Shown in pieces: positions 16,218 through 26,644 of a DNA stretch of 64,000 nucleotides. Position 1 is the first letter of the stretch. Each line of letters opens with the position of its first letter. The stretch covers positions 248,001 through 312,000 of the forward strand of contig WGMH01000004.1 in the NCBI GenBank assembly GCA_016125165.1, in the 5' to 3' direction. A program made the translations under genes and the position numbers. The stretch is from Alphaproteobacteria bacterium. Its GTDB lineage: Bacteria; Pseudomonadota; Alphaproteobacteria; Micropepsales; Micropepsaceae. Under the pieces are notes generated by a model that saw only the letters and a program-made list of their open reading frames with translations, was not told where the DNA came from and did no database searches.

Positions 16218-17537
16218 TCACCCGTTCTCCGCCAGCACCACGCCGGCCAGATAGAGCGAGCCGCAGATGAGAATGCGGGGCGGGCCTTCGGCGGCGCGGG
16301 CGCGGGACCATGCGCTGACCTGCATCATCGCATCCAGCAGATCATCCGCCGGTGAAGCCTCGAGCCCCGCGCCGCGCGCCATGTCGTAGAGCGCGCCGGA
16401 ACCCAGGCTGACCTCTTCGCCGGGAATGGCAATCGTGGTGACATGTTTGGCAAGGCCGCGAAACGGCGCAAAGAAGCCGCCCGCGTCTTTTGTCTTCAAC
16501 ATGCCGGTGACGAGATAGAGCGGCTTGGGTGAACGCTCTTCCAGATCCGCAAGCGCGCGCGCGACGGCGGCGGCGCCATGCGGATTATGACCGCCATCCA
16601 GCCACAACTCGCAGCCGCCGGGCGCGATATCGACGAGCGGACCACGCGTCAGGCGTTGAAGCCGCGCGGGCCATTCGACATTGCGAAGCCCCTGCTCCAC
16701 AGCGTCTTCGCGGCCCCAACCGCAACCGGCATGGCGCAAGGCGGCGATGGTTGTGGCGGCGTTTTCAATCTGGTGCTGGCCAATAAGGCGCGGCAACGGC
16801 AAATCCAGAAGGCCGTCGCCATCCTGATAGATCATGCGCCCATGCTCCTGATGGGCGAAGAAATCCTGACCGAAAGCGAACAGCGGCGCGCCCAGCGCAT
16901 CGGCCGTGCGCGTGACGACATCGCGCGGCACATCATCCAGATTGCCCATGACGAGTGGGACGCCGCGCTTGACGATGCCCGCCTTCTCCGCCGCGATACC
17001 GGCAAGCGAGGTGCCAAGAAATTCGGCGTGGTCGTAGCCAATGGGTGTGACTACCGTCATGCGCGGTCTGGTGACGACATTCGTGGCGTCGTATTTGCCG
17101 CCAAGACCTACCTCCAGCACCAGCGCATCGGCAGGGTGGCGCGCGAAAGCCAGAAATGCGGCGGCGGTGGTGATTTCAAAAAAGGTGATCGGCGCGCCCG
17201 CGTTCACCCGCTCGCATTCCTCCAGAAGCGCGGAAAGCTCTTCCTCGCCGATGCATTTCCCGGCAAGGCGGATGCGCTCGTGAAAATGCACGAGGTGCGG
17301 CGAGGAATAGACATGAACCTTCAGGCCCTGCGCTTCCAGCATGGCGCGCGCGAAGGCGCAGGTTGAGCCCTTGCCATTGGTGCCTGCCACATGAATGACG
17401 GGCGGCACATGACGTTCCGGATTGCCGAGCGCATCGAGCAGGCGCTGGATGCGATCCAGCACCAGATCGATGCGTTTGGGATGCAGCGAAAGCAGGCGTT
17501 GGAGAATGGCGTCGCTCGCGGGGGCGGCAACGCTCAT
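16218..17537 (-). CDS. folC: bifunctional dihydrofolate/folylpolyglutamate synthase
   Basis: Adds glutamate to dihydropteroate and extends the polyglutamate tail of folates. The 439-residue protein has the P-loop AGTNGKGS at about 51-58, the SSPHLVHFHERI block, the GLGGKYDATNVV region and the Mur-ligase-type C-terminal domain (LWLDGGHNPHG). Its start overlaps the accD stop by four bases (ATGA at 17534-17537), as in many proteobacteria, so accD and folC share a transcript. Confidence 0.96.
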   Translation of the reverse strand: MSVAAPASDAILQRLLSLHPKRIDLVLDRIQRLLDALGNPERHVPPVIHVAGTNGKGSTCAFARAMLEAQGLKVHVYSSPHLVHFHERIRLAGKCIGEEELSALLEECERVNAGAPITFFEITTAAAFLAFARHPADALVLEVGLGGKYDATNVVTRPRMTVVTPIGYDHAEFLGTSLAGIAAEKAGIVKRGVPLVMGNLDDVPRDVVTRTADALGAPLFAFGQDFFAHQEHGRMIYQDGDGLLDLPLPRLIGQHQIENAATTIAALRHAGCGWGREDAVEQGLRNVEWPARLQRLTRGPLVDIAPGGCELWLDGGHNPHGAAAVARALADLEERSPKPLYLVTGMLKTKDAGGFFAPFRGLAKHVTTIAIPGEEVSLGSGALYDMARGAGLEASPADDLLDAMMQVSAWSRARAAEGPPRILICGSLYLAGVVLAENG

Positions 17538-18484
17538 GGAGCCGTTCCGTTTCCGCGGCCATTGGCCGGCGGTTTGGGCATGGTGGCATTGGCGCTGATG
17601 ATCTGCGGCGTGGCCTGAGAGCGCGGCTTCGGCTTGTTCATCAGCAAATGCGACAGGCGCGAGAGCGTCTCACGCATCTCATGGCGGTGAACCACCATAT
17701 CCAGCATGCCGTGATCCAAAAGATATTCCGCGCGCTGGAAGCCTTCCGGCAAACGTTCGCGGATCGTCTGTTCGATCACGCGCGCGCCGGAAAAACCGAT
17801 GCGCGCACCCGGTTCGGCAATCTGCACATCACCCAGCATCGCGTAAGACGCGCTGACGCCACCATAGGTGGGATCGGTGAGCACGACGATATAGGGCAGC
17901 CCCGCATCGCGCAGCATGTCCACGCCGATGGTGACGCGCGGCATCTGCATGAGCGAGAGAATGCCTTCCTGCATGCGCGCACCGCCAGAGGACACAAACA
18001 GGATGAACGGGCGGCGCTCTTCCACCGCGCGCTCCATGGCGATGACAAGGCCTTCGCCAACACCCATGCCAAGCGAGCCGCCGAGGAAATCGAACGGCTG
18101 CACCGCCACCATGACGGGAAGCCCGTCCAGCGTGCCACGCGCGACCTGCAATGCTTCCTGACGGCCCGATTTGCCGCGCGCCTGCTTCAGCTCATCGGCA
18201 TATTTTTTCTCGCCGCGGAATTTCAACGGATCGGCGGGAACCGACGGCTGCGGCAGCTCCTCAAACACACCGGCATCGAAGATGGAGGCGAAGCGCTCCT
18301 TCGGACCGATGCGCATGTGATGGCCGCATTGCGGACAAACATTCTGTGCCGCATCGAGATCACGATGAAAGATCATCTCGCCACAGGCGGCGCATTTGCG
18401 CCAAAGATTGTCCGGCGTCTCGCTGACGCGGCCAGCCATGAGGCTCTTGATCCGGGGCCTGACGAAATTGGCGATCCAGTTCAT
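17534..18484 (-). CDS. accD: acetyl-CoA carboxylase carboxyltransferase subunit beta
   Basis: With AccA it transfers CO2 from carboxybiotin to acetyl-CoA, the first step of fatty acid synthesis. The 316-residue protein opens MNWIANFVRP and carries a four-Cys zinc ribbon, C31/C34 and C50/C53. The carboxyltransferase core follows, with SGGARMQEG and the DPTYGGVSASYA block. A low-complexity Pro/Asn/Gly tail closes the protein. It starts five bases after trpA ends, continuing the trpF-trpB-trpA run. Confidence 0.97.
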   Translation of the reverse strand: MNWIANFVRPRIKSLMAGRVSETPDNLWRKCAACGEMIFHRDLDAAQNVCPQCGHHMRIGPKERFASIFDAGVFEELPQPSVPADPLKFRGEKKYADELKQARGKSGRQEALQVARGTLDGLPVMVAVQPFDFLGGSLGMGVGEGLVIAMERAVEERRPFILFVSSGGARMQEGILSLMQMPRVTIGVDMLRDAGLPYIVVLTDPTYGGVSASYAMLGDVQIAEPGARIGFSGARVIEQTIRERLPEGFQRAEYLLDHGMLDMVVHRHEMRETLSRLSHLLMNKPKPRSQATPQIISANATMPKPPANGRGNGTAP

Positions 18485-18488
18485 GTTT

Positions 18489-19325
18489 CTAACCTAGCAC
18501 GGATGCGGGGCGCGCCGCATGCACGGATTGCGCGAGGGCACTGCAGAATTCGATGACCGCGTTCACCAGCGAATCGCCCGATTTTCCGGCATTTCGCGCG
18601 TCCTGAATGCGATCCACAATAGCCGAACCCACAACCGCCGCATCGGCAAAACGCGCGATGGCGGCAGCCTGTTCCGGGGTGCGGATTCCGAAACCGACGG
18701 CAACCGGCAAGGTGCTGGCCGCCTTGATGCGCGCGACGGCCTCGCGCACATCGGATTCGGCAAAGGTCTTGGTACCCGTAACGCCCGCGATGGACACGTA
18801 ATAGATGAAGCCCCCCGCGCCATCCAGAATGGTCTTAAGACGCGCACCCGTGCTGGTGGGCGTGGCGAGCCGCACGATATCGATGCCATGCGCGGCGGAA
18901 GGCACGCGCAACACTTCATCTTCTTCCGGCGGCAGATCGACGGTGATCAATCCATCGACGCCGGCGCTGGCGGCTTCCTTCGCAAAGCGCGCTGTGCCGA
19001 AAGCGTGAATGGGATTGTAGTACCCCATCAGCACGATGGGCGTGATGCTGTTGGTCTTGCGGAAGCGGCGCACGATATCGAGCACCTTGACCATGTTCAT
19101 GCCGGCTTCGAGCGCGCGCAGCGATGAAGCCTGAATGGCGGGACCATCGGCCATGGGATCGGAGAACGGCACGCCAAGTTCGATGACATCGGCACCGGCG
19201 GCGGGAAGTTTTTCGAGAAGCGCCGAGGTGGTTTCCGCATCGGGATCGCCCGCGGTGATGAACGGCACGAAGGCGGCACGGCCATCCTTCTTGAGCGCGG
19301 CGAACGTGCTGGACAGGCGGCTCAC
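18489..19325 (-). CDS. trpA: tryptophan synthase alpha chain
   Basis: Cleaves indole-3-glycerol phosphate to indole and glyceraldehyde-3-phosphate; indole passes through a tunnel to TrpB. The chosen GTG at 19325 overlaps the trpB stop (GTGA) and gives 278 residues, the usual length. The catalytic acids fall at the classic positions E49 ([11 protein letters not shown]) and D60 (MADGP). The phosphate-binding GFGIRTPEQ loop is present. Confidence 0.97.
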   Translation of the reverse strand: MSRLSSTFAALKKDGRAAFVPFITAGDPDAETTSALLEKLPAAGADVIELGVPFSDPMADGPAIQASSLRALEAGMNMVKVLDIVRRFRKTNSITPIVLMGYYNPIHAFGTARFAKEAASAGVDGLITVDLPPEEDEVLRVPSAAHGIDIVRLATPTSTGARLKTILDGAGGFIYYVSIAGVTGTKTFAESDVREAVARIKAASTLPVAVGFGIRTPEQAAAIARFADAAVVGSAIVDRIQDARNAGKSGDSLVNAVIEFCSALAQSVHAARPASVLG

Positions 19326-20536
19326 AGTTTTTCTCCGAGCGCGGCGGCGGCGGAGAACACATCCTTGTCGCCGCGACCGGATAGGCAAACGGTAATGATC
19401 TTGTCCTTGCCCATTTGCGGCGCGACGCGCGCCACATGCGCCAGCGCATGCGCGCTTTCCAGCGCGGGGATGATGCCTTCGAGGCGGCTCAGGAGCTGAA
19501 ACGCTTCGAGCGCTTCCTTGTCGGTCGCCGAAAAATATTTCACGCGGCCCTGATCCTTCAGCCAGGAATGTTCGGGGCCGACGCCCGGATAATCCAACCC
19601 CGCGGAAATGGAATGGGCTTCGAGGATCTGTCCATCGCGATCCTGCAGAAGATATGAGCGCGCGCCATGCAGAACGCCGGGCGTTCCCTTCGTCAGCGTG
19701 GCGGCATGATGCGCGGTGTTCACGCCCTCGCCCGCCGCTTCGACACCGTGGATTTCCACGTCGCGATCATCGAGGAAGGGATGGAACATGCCGATGGCAT
19801 TGGAACCGCCGCCGACACAGGCAATGACAAGATTCGGCAGGCGTCCCTCGGCTTCGGCAAGCTGCGCTTTCGTCTCGTTGCCGATGACGCACTGAAAATC
19901 GCGCACGATGCCCGGATAGGGATGCGGGCCGGCGGCGGAACCGATGATGTAGAACGTGTCTTCGACATTGGCGACCCAGTCACGCAATGCCTCGTTCATC
20001 GCATCCTTCAGCGTGCGCGAACCGGAGGTGACCGCGCGGACTTCCGCGCCCATCAGATTCATGCGGAAGACGTTGGGCTTCTGCCGCTCGATATCGACCT
20101 CGCCCATATAGACGACGCAGGGAAAGCCGAAACGCGCGGCGACTGTGGCGGTGGCAACGCCATGCTGGCCCGCGCCGGTCTCGGCGATGATGCGCGTCTT
20201 GCCCATGCGGCGCGCGAGCAGAACCTGGCCGAGGCTGTTGTTGATCTTGTGCGCGCCGGTGTGATTGAGGTCTTCGCGCTTGAAGTAGATTTTCGCGCCG
20301 CCCAGATGCTGCGTGAGGCGCTCGGCAAAATAGAGCGGATTGGGGCGGCCGACAAAATGCTTCAGCATGCCGTTCAGTTCGGCATGAAAGGCCGGATCGG
20401 CTTTCGCTTCTTCGTAGGCCTTCTCCAGATCGAGCACGAGCGGCATCAGCGTTTCGGCCACGAAACGTCCGCCATACGCGCCGAAATGACCGTTCGCATC
20501 CGGACCTTCGCGAAAGGAATTGGGCAGGGAGTTCAT
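19322..20536 (-). CDS. trpB: tryptophan synthase beta chain
   Basis: PLP enzyme that condenses indole with serine to make tryptophan. It has 404 residues from the ATG at 20536, which overlaps the trpF stop. The PLP lysine is K97 in [10 protein letters not shown]; the glycine-rich phosphate-binding loop CVGGGSNA and the GRGDKD end motif are present. It forms the alpha2-beta2 complex with the product of the next gene. Confidence 0.98.
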   Translation of the reverse strand: MNSLPNSFREGPDANGHFGAYGGRFVAETLMPLVLDLEKAYEEAKADPAFHAELNGMLKHFVGRPNPLYFAERLTQHLGGAKIYFKREDLNHTGAHKINNSLGQVLLARRMGKTRIIAETGAGQHGVATATVAARFGFPCVVYMGEVDIERQKPNVFRMNLMGAEVRAVTSGSRTLKDAMNEALRDWVANVEDTFYIIGSAAGPHPYPGIVRDFQCVIGNETKAQLAEAEGRLPNLVIACVGGGSNAIGMFHPFLDDRDVEIHGVEAAGEGVNTAHHAATLTKGTPGVLHGARSYLLQDRDGQILEAHSISAGLDYPGVGPEHSWLKDQGRVKYFSATDKEALEAFQLLSRLEGIIPALESAHALAHVARVAPQMGKDKIITVCLSGRGDKDVFSAAAALGEKL

Positions 20537-21195
20537 GCGCGTGCTCCTGCGTATTGCGCATTGCGCGCGGCATCCACAAATGCGGCGGCGAGCACAGGAT
20601 CCTTCACGCCGGGCGCACTCTCGACACCGGAAGCCGCATCCACGCCCGGCGCGCCACTGATGAGAATGGCGCGCGCGACATTCTCCGGATTGAGCCCGCC
20701 AGCCAGAAGCCATGGGCGTGCCATGCGGCGGCCCGCCAGCACCTGCCAATCGAACGCAACGCCATGTCCCCCCGAAGCAGTGGCGTTTGGCGGAGGCTTG
20801 GCATCGAACAGATACATCTCAGCCACATCGTCATAGGCGGCGACATTTGCAAGGTCCGCCGCCTCGGCGACACCGAACGCCTTGATCGCCGCAATGCCAA
20901 AACGCGCGGACAGCTCGCTGACACGCGCGGGCGTTTCCCGGCCGTGAAACTGCAGATAGTCCGGCGCGATCGCCTGCGCGACCGAGGCCGCAAATTCATC
21001 CGTCGGATCGACAACAACGGCGACAACACGAATGCGGCCTCGCAAATGGCGCGCGACGGCGGCCGCCTGCTCCAGACCAAGATAACGATGGCTGGTGGGC
21101 TGGAGGATCAGACCGGCGAAATCCGCACCCGCGCGCACCGCCACGTCAGCGGCGGCCGTGCTGGTGATCCCGCAGATTTTGACCTGAACGCCCAT
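20533..21195 (-). CDS. trpF: phosphoribosylanthranilate isomerase
   Basis: Third step of tryptophan synthesis after anthranilate: an Amadori rearrangement of phosphoribosylanthranilate. The 220-residue TIM barrel opens [12 protein letters not shown], with the catalytic Cys at 8, and has the LQFHGRETP block and the GVDAASGVE phosphate-binding end. trpF, trpB and trpA overlap in sequence, so their synthesis is coupled. No trp leader peptide or attenuator could be made out in the 112 bp upstream. Confidence 0.96.
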   Translation of the reverse strand: MGVQVKICGITSTAAADVAVRAGADFAGLILQPTSHRYLGLEQAAAVARHLRGRIRVVAVVVDPTDEFAASVAQAIAPDYLQFHGRETPARVSELSARFGIAAIKAFGVAEAADLANVAAYDDVAEMYLFDAKPPPNATASGGHGVAFDWQVLAGRRMARPWLLAGGLNPENVARAILISGAPGVDAASGVESAPGVKDPVLAAAFVDAARNAQYAGARA

Positions 21196-21307
21196 GCTTG
21201 CCCGGAACCTGTGAGGGGCGGCTTATCCCGCGCCTGCGAACGCTTTTCAAGCAAAGCGGGCGCGAAAGGCTAATGGCTTGGCAATTAAGGCCTTTTCGTG
21301 ACCCGGG

Positions 21308-22012
21308 CTAGGCTTTGAGGCTGGCGGCGATATCCGCTGCCGCGCGCGCCGGATCGGCGGCGGCGGTGATGGGGCGGCCGATGACGAGAATGTCTGCCCC
21401 TGCGCGGGCCGCCTCGGCGGGTGTCATCACCCGCTTCTGGTCGGCGATATCGGAGCCCGCGGGGCGCACGCCGGGCGTGACGATGAGAAAGCCGGGACCG
21501 CAGGCTTCGCGCACCAGCGCGATCTCCTGCGGGCTGCACACCACGCCATCGAGACCACTCGCCTTGGCGAGTTTCGCGAGGCGCACCACCTGATCGCGCG
21601 CGGGCGATTTCTGGCCAACGCTTTCGAGCACGCCGTCATCCATGCTGGTGAGCACGGTGACGCCAATGACCTTCATCGCCGGATCGACGCTTGCGGCGGC
21701 CTCTTTCGCCGCGCGCATCATCGCTTCACCGCCGGAGACATGAATGTTGAAAATCTTCGCGCCCAGCGCGGCGATGGCGCGCGATGCGCCCGCGACGGTG
21801 TTGGGAATGTCGTGGAACTTCGTATCGGCGAATACCGGAAGGTCCAACGCCACGATCTCGCGCACAGCATCGGGACCAAGCGCGGTGAGAAATTCGAGAC
21901 CGACCTTCAGACCGCCAACATGCGGCGCGACAGCACGGCCAATGCGAAGAGCTTCGGAAAGATTGGGAGTGTCGAGCGCAACGTAAACGGGACTGGAATC
22001 GCGTGCGGTCAT
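21308..22012 (-). CDS. pyrF: orotidine 5'-phosphate decarboxylase
   Basis: Last step of UMP synthesis. The 234-residue barrel has the catalytic DxKxxD motif in ADTKFHDIPNT (K65, D68) and the phosphate-binding TPGVRPAG block with IGRPIT. The start overlaps the stop of the lapA-like gene upstream. Confidence 0.97.
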   Translation of the reverse strand: MTARDSSPVYVALDTPNLSEALRIGRAVAPHVGGLKVGLEFLTALGPDAVREIVALDLPVFADTKFHDIPNTVAGASRAIAALGAKIFNIHVSGGEAMMRAAKEAAASVDPAMKVIGVTVLTSMDDGVLESVGQKSPARDQVVRLAKLAKASGLDGVVCSPQEIALVREACGPGFLIVTPGVRPAGSDIADQKRVMTPAEAARAGADILVIGRPITAAADPARAAADIAASLKA

Positions 22013-22320
22013 GACGGGTGGGTCTTAGAACCGCTTGCAGGCTCAGGCAAGCGATTTGCTCCGGCGCCTGGCGGATTCTGCGCGCCTTTCGCCGCAAGCC
22101 GGCGGCGTACCTGCGTGATGGCCGCAACGAACCAGCCAATCAGCATGCCAATCAGGACGCTCACGAAAATCAGGGCGTAGAGCGGCGCCTGAACGGCGAT
22201 GGCAGGATCGGACTGCGAAAACGGATCGAGGCTGAAGGTGACGGCCTGACGGTTGGCAATCGCCAGCCAGCCCAAGATCAGGGCGGCGGGAATGCCGAAC
22301 ACATAGGTGGACAGTTTCAC
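22009..22320 (-). CDS. LapA-like small membrane protein (DUF1049 type)
   Basis: A 103-residue membrane protein with an N-terminal hydrophobic segment (residues 6-22) and a second at about 48-68 ([18 protein letters not shown]), followed by a short basic cytoplasmic tail. The [12 protein letters not shown] pattern is that of the LapA/DUF1049 family linked to lipopolysaccharide assembly control. It overlaps ihfB upstream and pyrF downstream; ihfB-lapA-pyrF is a frequent alphaproteobacterial order. Confidence 0.8.
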   Translation of the reverse strand: MKLSTYVFGIPAALILGWLAIANRQAVTFSLDPFSQSDPAIAVQAPLYALIFVSVLIGMLIGWFVAAITQVRRRLAAKGAQNPPGAGANRLPEPASGSKTHPS

Positions 22321-22646
22321 TTCGTGGCGTGGCTCTCGGCAGCAGGTGCCGGGGTACGCTCGGAGGCGGCAGAGTTCAAGCGCTCACGCAGTTCCTTGCC
22401 GGTGCGAAAGAAGGGTGCGCGTTTCTCTTCAACTTCGACAGGCTCGCCCGTACGCGGATTGCGGCCCATGCGCGAGGGACGCACCTTCACGGAAAACGCC
22501 CCGAATCCCCTCAGTTCAACGCGATGGCCTTTGGCGAGCGCATTGCTGATCTCGTCAAGCACCGTCGTGACGATGCGTTCCACATCGCGGTGGTACAGGT
22601 GCGGATATCGTTGCGCGAGCCGCGCGACCAATTCGGACTTGATCAT
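22317..22646 (-). CDS. ihfB: integration host factor subunit beta
   Basis: DNA-bending nucleoid protein of 109 residues that acts as a heterodimer with IhfA. It opens [13 protein letters not shown] and has the family core [12 protein letters not shown] and the DNA-contact arm [12 protein letters not shown]. The tail after residue 92 is low-complexity. A typical partner for sigma-54 promoters; rpoN is also in this window. Confidence 0.95.
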   Translation of the reverse strand: MIKSELVARLAQRYPHLYHRDVERIVTTVLDEISNALAKGHRVELRGFGAFSVKVRPSRMGRNPRTGEPVEVEEKRAPFFRTGKELRERLNSAASERTPAPAAESHATK

Positions 22647-22840
22647 CCCCAGCCCCCGGAGGGCGTCCCAGCCAGCAAAGATCCCCTCTGCCAGCGAAGT
22701 TAACCTTGTCAGAGGGGGCTTGGGCCGTCAACGCCGTCAAGCGGAAGTCCCTGAATTCGCGGTGTTTTCTTTGTTTAAGTGTTATCCCGGCAACTTCCGG
22801 AGCCCCGAGAACGGGCAAAAGCGCCCCAGACGGGTCCGAC

Positions 22841-24538
22841 TCAGGCCGCCACACGGGCTTCGGCGGCGATGGGGAGGGAGACGCTGACGGTCGTGCCGTG
22901 GCCGACCTGGCTCTCGATCCGCCACTCCCCGCCATGCATCTCCACCAGCGAGCGGACGAGCGCCAATCCAAGGCCGGTCCCCTTGTGTGTTGCCCCCGCA
23001 TCATCACGCACCTGCACGAACGGGTTGCCCAGACCTTTGAGCGCATCAGCCGGAATGCCGACGCCGGTATCAGACACCGACAGCACCACGAAGCCATCCC
23101 GGCGCACGGCATCGATCCTGACATGCCCGCCCGCGGGCGTAAATTTCACGGCATTGGACAGAAGATTGAGCAGTATCTGTTTCACGGCACGGCGGTCGGC
23201 TTCGACATGCGATGCTGTTTCGCACATGCAGCTCTGCTCCAGCTCAATGCCATTGCTCGCCGCCTGTTCCTGCATCAGTGCAATGCAGCCAGACACCAAA
23301 TCGCAGACATCGACGGTTTCGCGGCGCAGTTCGAGCTTGCCGGCCTCGATCTTCGACATGTCGAGGATGTCGTTGATGAGGTCCAGCAGATGGCGGCCCG
23401 CATCATGGATCTGGCCCGAATATTCGCCATAGCGCGCATTGCCAAGCGGCCCGAACAACTCGTCTTTCATGACCTCGGAGAATCCGAGAATGGCGTTCAG
23501 GGGCGTGCGCAATTCGTGGCTCATGTTGGCGAGAAACATGGATTTGGTCTGCGCAGCACGTTCGGCCACATTCTTGGCGACGACCGCTTCCTCGCGCGCG
23601 TTTTCCGCATGCGTGATGGCGGCGGCCAGACTCTGTTCCATCCGGCGGCGTTCTGCCAGGGCAGCGCCCACCAGCACGACGGTCAGAGTCATCACCGCCA
23701 TAAAGATTTCCAGCACGATCATCTGCACCCGCAGCGAATGACCAGCCAGTGCACCGGAGACCGCGCCATCGAGCGTGCTTCCCATCAGGTAACCGCAGGT
23801 GATGAGAACGCCAAGGATACCGCCTTCGAAGCTGCGCTTGAAGGTGATGAGAACCACGGCAGGAATGAACAGGAAGGCGAGCGGATAGCTCTTGAGGAAA
23901 TAGTTGAGGATGACGGTGGACAGCACCGCGGCAATGACCGCCAGAGTCGTGAGCAGTTCATCTGCCTTGAACATGCGGGCAAAATTCGCCGCATGCATCG
24001 TCATCATCAGCGGCAGGATGACGAGCAGACTGAGCGCCTGCGTCGCATACCAGTGGATGAAGGTATCGAAGTAGGGCAAGCCTGGCGAGACATACAGAAC
24101 CGTTGCCGCCAAGAGGCCGGAAACAATTGGAGCCGGACCTGCCGCCAGCGCGAAGAACGCCAGCAGCGAATTCATATGTGTGAAGCGGGCATCCAGCCGG
24201 AAATGCCGAAGCGGACAGGCGACCAGAAGCACATTGACGATGTTGCAACCCGCCAGAACGGCGGAGATCAGCGGATCGCCATGCGTAAGCTGATTGGCGA
24301 ACGCGATGGCCAGCCATGACACAACGAACAGCATGCGCCATTCCGACATCGGGCGCTGCAGCACCGCCGCGGTCAGGATCGCATCGGCAATCCAGAACAG
24401 CGGCACATAGCCAAACTGCCAGGTGATCGGGCCGCAGGCATAGGCTGCCGCAAACACCACCAGCGCCAAGACGGGAACGAGCAACGGAAGCGGCAGACGG
24501 CCCGCAAGTGGCCAAGTTGCTCCCTTTGAAACCGGCAT
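22841..24538 (-). CDS. membrane histidine kinase with MASE1-like sensor
   Basis: A 565-residue sensor kinase. The ATG at 24538 is preferred over 24559 because GGGGAGAAG precedes it. About eight hydrophobic segments fill residues 10-290 and resemble a MASE1 sensory domain. The dimerisation box NMSHELRTPLNAILGFSEV has the phosphoacceptor at H341. The ATPase domain follows, with NLLSNAVKFT (N box), SVSDTGVGIP (G1) and GTGLGLALV (G2). No receiver domain and no response-regulator gene lie nearby, so it is an orphan kinase. It sits between ihfB and rpsA. Confidence 0.9.
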   Translation of the reverse strand: MPVSKGATWPLAGRLPLPLLVPVLALVVFAAAYACGPITWQFGYVPLFWIADAILTAAVLQRPMSEWRMLFVVSWLAIAFANQLTHGDPLISAVLAGCNIVNVLLVACPLRHFRLDARFTHMNSLLAFFALAAGPAPIVSGLLAATVLYVSPGLPYFDTFIHWYATQALSLLVILPLMMTMHAANFARMFKADELLTTLAVIAAVLSTVILNYFLKSYPLAFLFIPAVVLITFKRSFEGGILGVLITCGYLMGSTLDGAVSGALAGHSLRVQMIVLEIFMAVMTLTVVLVGAALAERRRMEQSLAAAITHAENAREEAVVAKNVAERAAQTKSMFLANMSHELRTPLNAILGFSEVMKDELFGPLGNARYGEYSGQIHDAGRHLLDLINDILDMSKIEAGKLELRRETVDVCDLVSGCIALMQEQAASNGIELEQSCMCETASHVEADRRAVKQILLNLLSNAVKFTPAGGHVRIDAVRRDGFVVLSVSDTGVGIPADALKGLGNPFVQVRDDAGATHKGTGLGLALVRSLVEMHGGEWRIESQVGHGTTVSVSLPIAAEARVAA

Positions 24539-24715
24539 CTTCTCCCCTGCCCCATGCATGGCGGTTCGCGAGCCGAAGGCATCGCGCGAATATGGGGGAA
24601 CCTAAGCCATGGGCAGATAATGCGGCGTTAAGCGATGACTGTGGGTTTCATCCCCAAAAGTCAGGATTCCCCCCAGGGTTTGCCGATTCCGTGCCGGCGC
24701 TTTTGAAAGAACTGT

Positions 24716-24755
24716 CCCAAAAAGAAAAAGTGCGCGGAACTTTCGCTCCGCGCAC
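24716..24755 (-). terminator. rho-independent terminator of rpsA
   Basis: On the minus strand GTGCGCGGA and TCCGCGCAC (24747-24755 and 24730-24738) form a 9-bp stem with an 8-base loop, followed by TTTTTCTTTTT. It lies about 20 bp after the rpsA stop codon. Confidence 0.85.
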
Positions 24756-24775
24756 CCGGAAGAATTTACGAAAAA

Positions 24776-26503
24776 TTAGGCGTCGTCGTCTTCGTCGCCC
24801 TTGCCGCGCTTCTTGAGCGCCGCGCCAAGGATATCGCCGAGCGAGGCACCGCTGTCGGAGGAACCGTATTGTGCAACGGCTTCCTTCTCTTCGGCCACTT
24901 CGCGCGCCTTGATGGAGAGCGAGATCTTGCGGCTGTTTTTGTCGATGCTGGTGATCTGCGCATCGACCTTGTCGCCAACGCCGAAGCGTTCGGGACGCTG
25001 ATCGGCGCGGTCGCGGGCCAGATCCGAACGGCGGATAAAGCTCTTCACGCCATCGGCAAGGCTCACTTCAATGCCACCATCGTTGACTTCGGTGACCGTG
25101 ACCGTGACGACGCTGCCCTTCTTGAGCGGACCAACCTTGTCGAGCGGATCGTCGCCAAGCTGCTTGATGCCGAGCGAGATGCGTTCCTTTTCGGCATCCA
25201 CATCGAGCACTTTCGCCTTGACCATCTGGCCCTTTTCATAGGCCTTGACGGCTTCATCGCCCTGCTGATCCCAGGAGAGATCGGACAGGTGGACCATGCC
25301 GTCGATGTCCTGGTCGAGGCCGACGAACAAACCGAACTCGGTGATCGACTTGATCTCGCCTTCGATGACGCTGCCAACGGGATGTTCGGCGGCAAAAGCG
25401 GACCAGGGGTTATCCTGCGTCTGCTTGAGGCCGAGCGAAATGCGGCGCTTGTTGGAATCGACTTCCAGCACCTGCACTTCGACTTCCGAACCCGGCGTGA
25501 CGATCTTCGAGGGGGCGACGTTCTTCTTCACCCAGCTCATTTCGGAAACGTGCACCAGACCTTCGACGCCCGGTTCCAGCTCCACGAAGGCGCCGTAATC
25601 GGTGACGTTGGTGACCTTGCCGGTGAAGCGCGCGCCAACCGGATATTTGGCGCCGACGCCTTCCCAAGGATCGGTCTGCAGCTGCTTCATGCCAAGGCTG
25701 ATGCGCTGCGTATCCTGATTGATCTTGATGATCTGCACCGTGACGGTCTGGCCGACGGAGAGAACTTCCGTCGGATGCGACACGCGGCGCCACGCAATAT
25801 CGGTGACGTGCAGAAGACCATCGACGCCGCCCAGATCCACGAACGCGCCGTAATCGGTGATGTTCTTCACAACGCCTTCGACCACCTGCTTTTCCTGCAG
25901 CGAGGCGACCAGCGAGGTGCGTTCCTCGGCGCGGCGTTCCTCCAGAACGGCACGGCGGGAAACGACGATATTGCCGCGACGGCGATCCATTTTCAGGATC
26001 TGGAACGGCATCTGCTGATTCATCAGCGGGCCGACATCGCGCATGGGACGCACATCAACCTGCGAACCGGGAAGGAATGCCACCGCACCATCGAGATCGA
26101 CGGTGAAGCCGCCCTTCACGCGGCCAAAGATCACGCCGGTAACACGCGACTGATCGTTGAACGCCTTTTCGAGACGGATCCAGCTTTCCTCGCGGCGGGC
26201 CTTGTCGCGCGACAGGACAGCTTCGCCGAGCGCATTTTCAACGCGCTCCAGATAGACCTCGACCTCATCACCTTCCTTCACCGCGACCGGCTGGCCGGGC
26301 ATTCCGAATTCCTTCAGCGCAACGCGCCCTTCGGTCTTCAGGCCGACATCGACGACGGCATAGTCGTTCTCAATGGCAACGATCTTGCCCTTGATAACGG
26401 AGCCTTCCTGCGGGGACTGGGTGGTGAAGCTCTCTTCGAGCATCGCCGCGAAATCATCGCGGCTGGGCGTGGCAATCTTTTCGGCGGTGGCGGTACGGGC
26501 CAT
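24776..26503 (-). CDS. rpsA: 30S ribosomal protein S1
   Basis: RNA-binding protein that loads mRNA on the 30S subunit. The 575-residue product holds six S1 (OB-fold) repeats; in the later ones the pattern VTDYGAFVELEPGVEGLVHVSEMSW recurs in variants. The first, SVIKGKIVAIENDYAVVDVG, is the degenerate ribosome-binding repeat. An acidic tail (DEDDDA) ends it. cmk lies upstream in the same direction, the standard cmk-rpsA order. Confidence 0.97.
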   Translation of the reverse strand: MARTATAEKIATPSRDDFAAMLEESFTTQSPQEGSVIKGKIVAIENDYAVVDVGLKTEGRVALKEFGMPGQPVAVKEGDEVEVYLERVENALGEAVLSRDKARREESWIRLEKAFNDQSRVTGVIFGRVKGGFTVDLDGAVAFLPGSQVDVRPMRDVGPLMNQQMPFQILKMDRRRGNIVVSRRAVLEERRAEERTSLVASLQEKQVVEGVVKNITDYGAFVDLGGVDGLLHVTDIAWRRVSHPTEVLSVGQTVTVQIIKINQDTQRISLGMKQLQTDPWEGVGAKYPVGARFTGKVTNVTDYGAFVELEPGVEGLVHVSEMSWVKKNVAPSKIVTPGSEVEVQVLEVDSNKRRISLGLKQTQDNPWSAFAAEHPVGSVIEGEIKSITEFGLFVGLDQDIDGMVHLSDLSWDQQGDEAVKAYEKGQMVKAKVLDVDAEKERISLGIKQLGDDPLDKVGPLKKGSVVTVTVTEVNDGGIEVSLADGVKSFIRRSDLARDRADQRPERFGVGDKVDAQITSIDKNSRKISLSIKAREVAEEKEAVAQYGSSDSGASLGDILGAALKKRGKGDEDDDA

Positions 26504-26644
26504 GTGTTTCCTTAAGCAGAGTGTTTTGCCGATCCAGCCAATCGACCGGACGGACTTCCAGATGAGGCTTTGCCCCGCCTGGCAGGTTGGTTTCAGATAA
26601 AGATGTCTCGCGAACTGCCCGAATGAGGCGCCGCCGGGTCTCCT

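Noticed and set aside
21196..21307. A trp attenuator upstream of trpF
   Set aside because: No leader peptide with Trp codons and no mutually exclusive hairpins could be found; only a weak inverted repeat without a T run.
22706..24319. A 537-codon frame antisense to the histidine kinase
   Set aside because: The kinase motifs on the minus strand are complete; the antisense frame has no recognisable feature.
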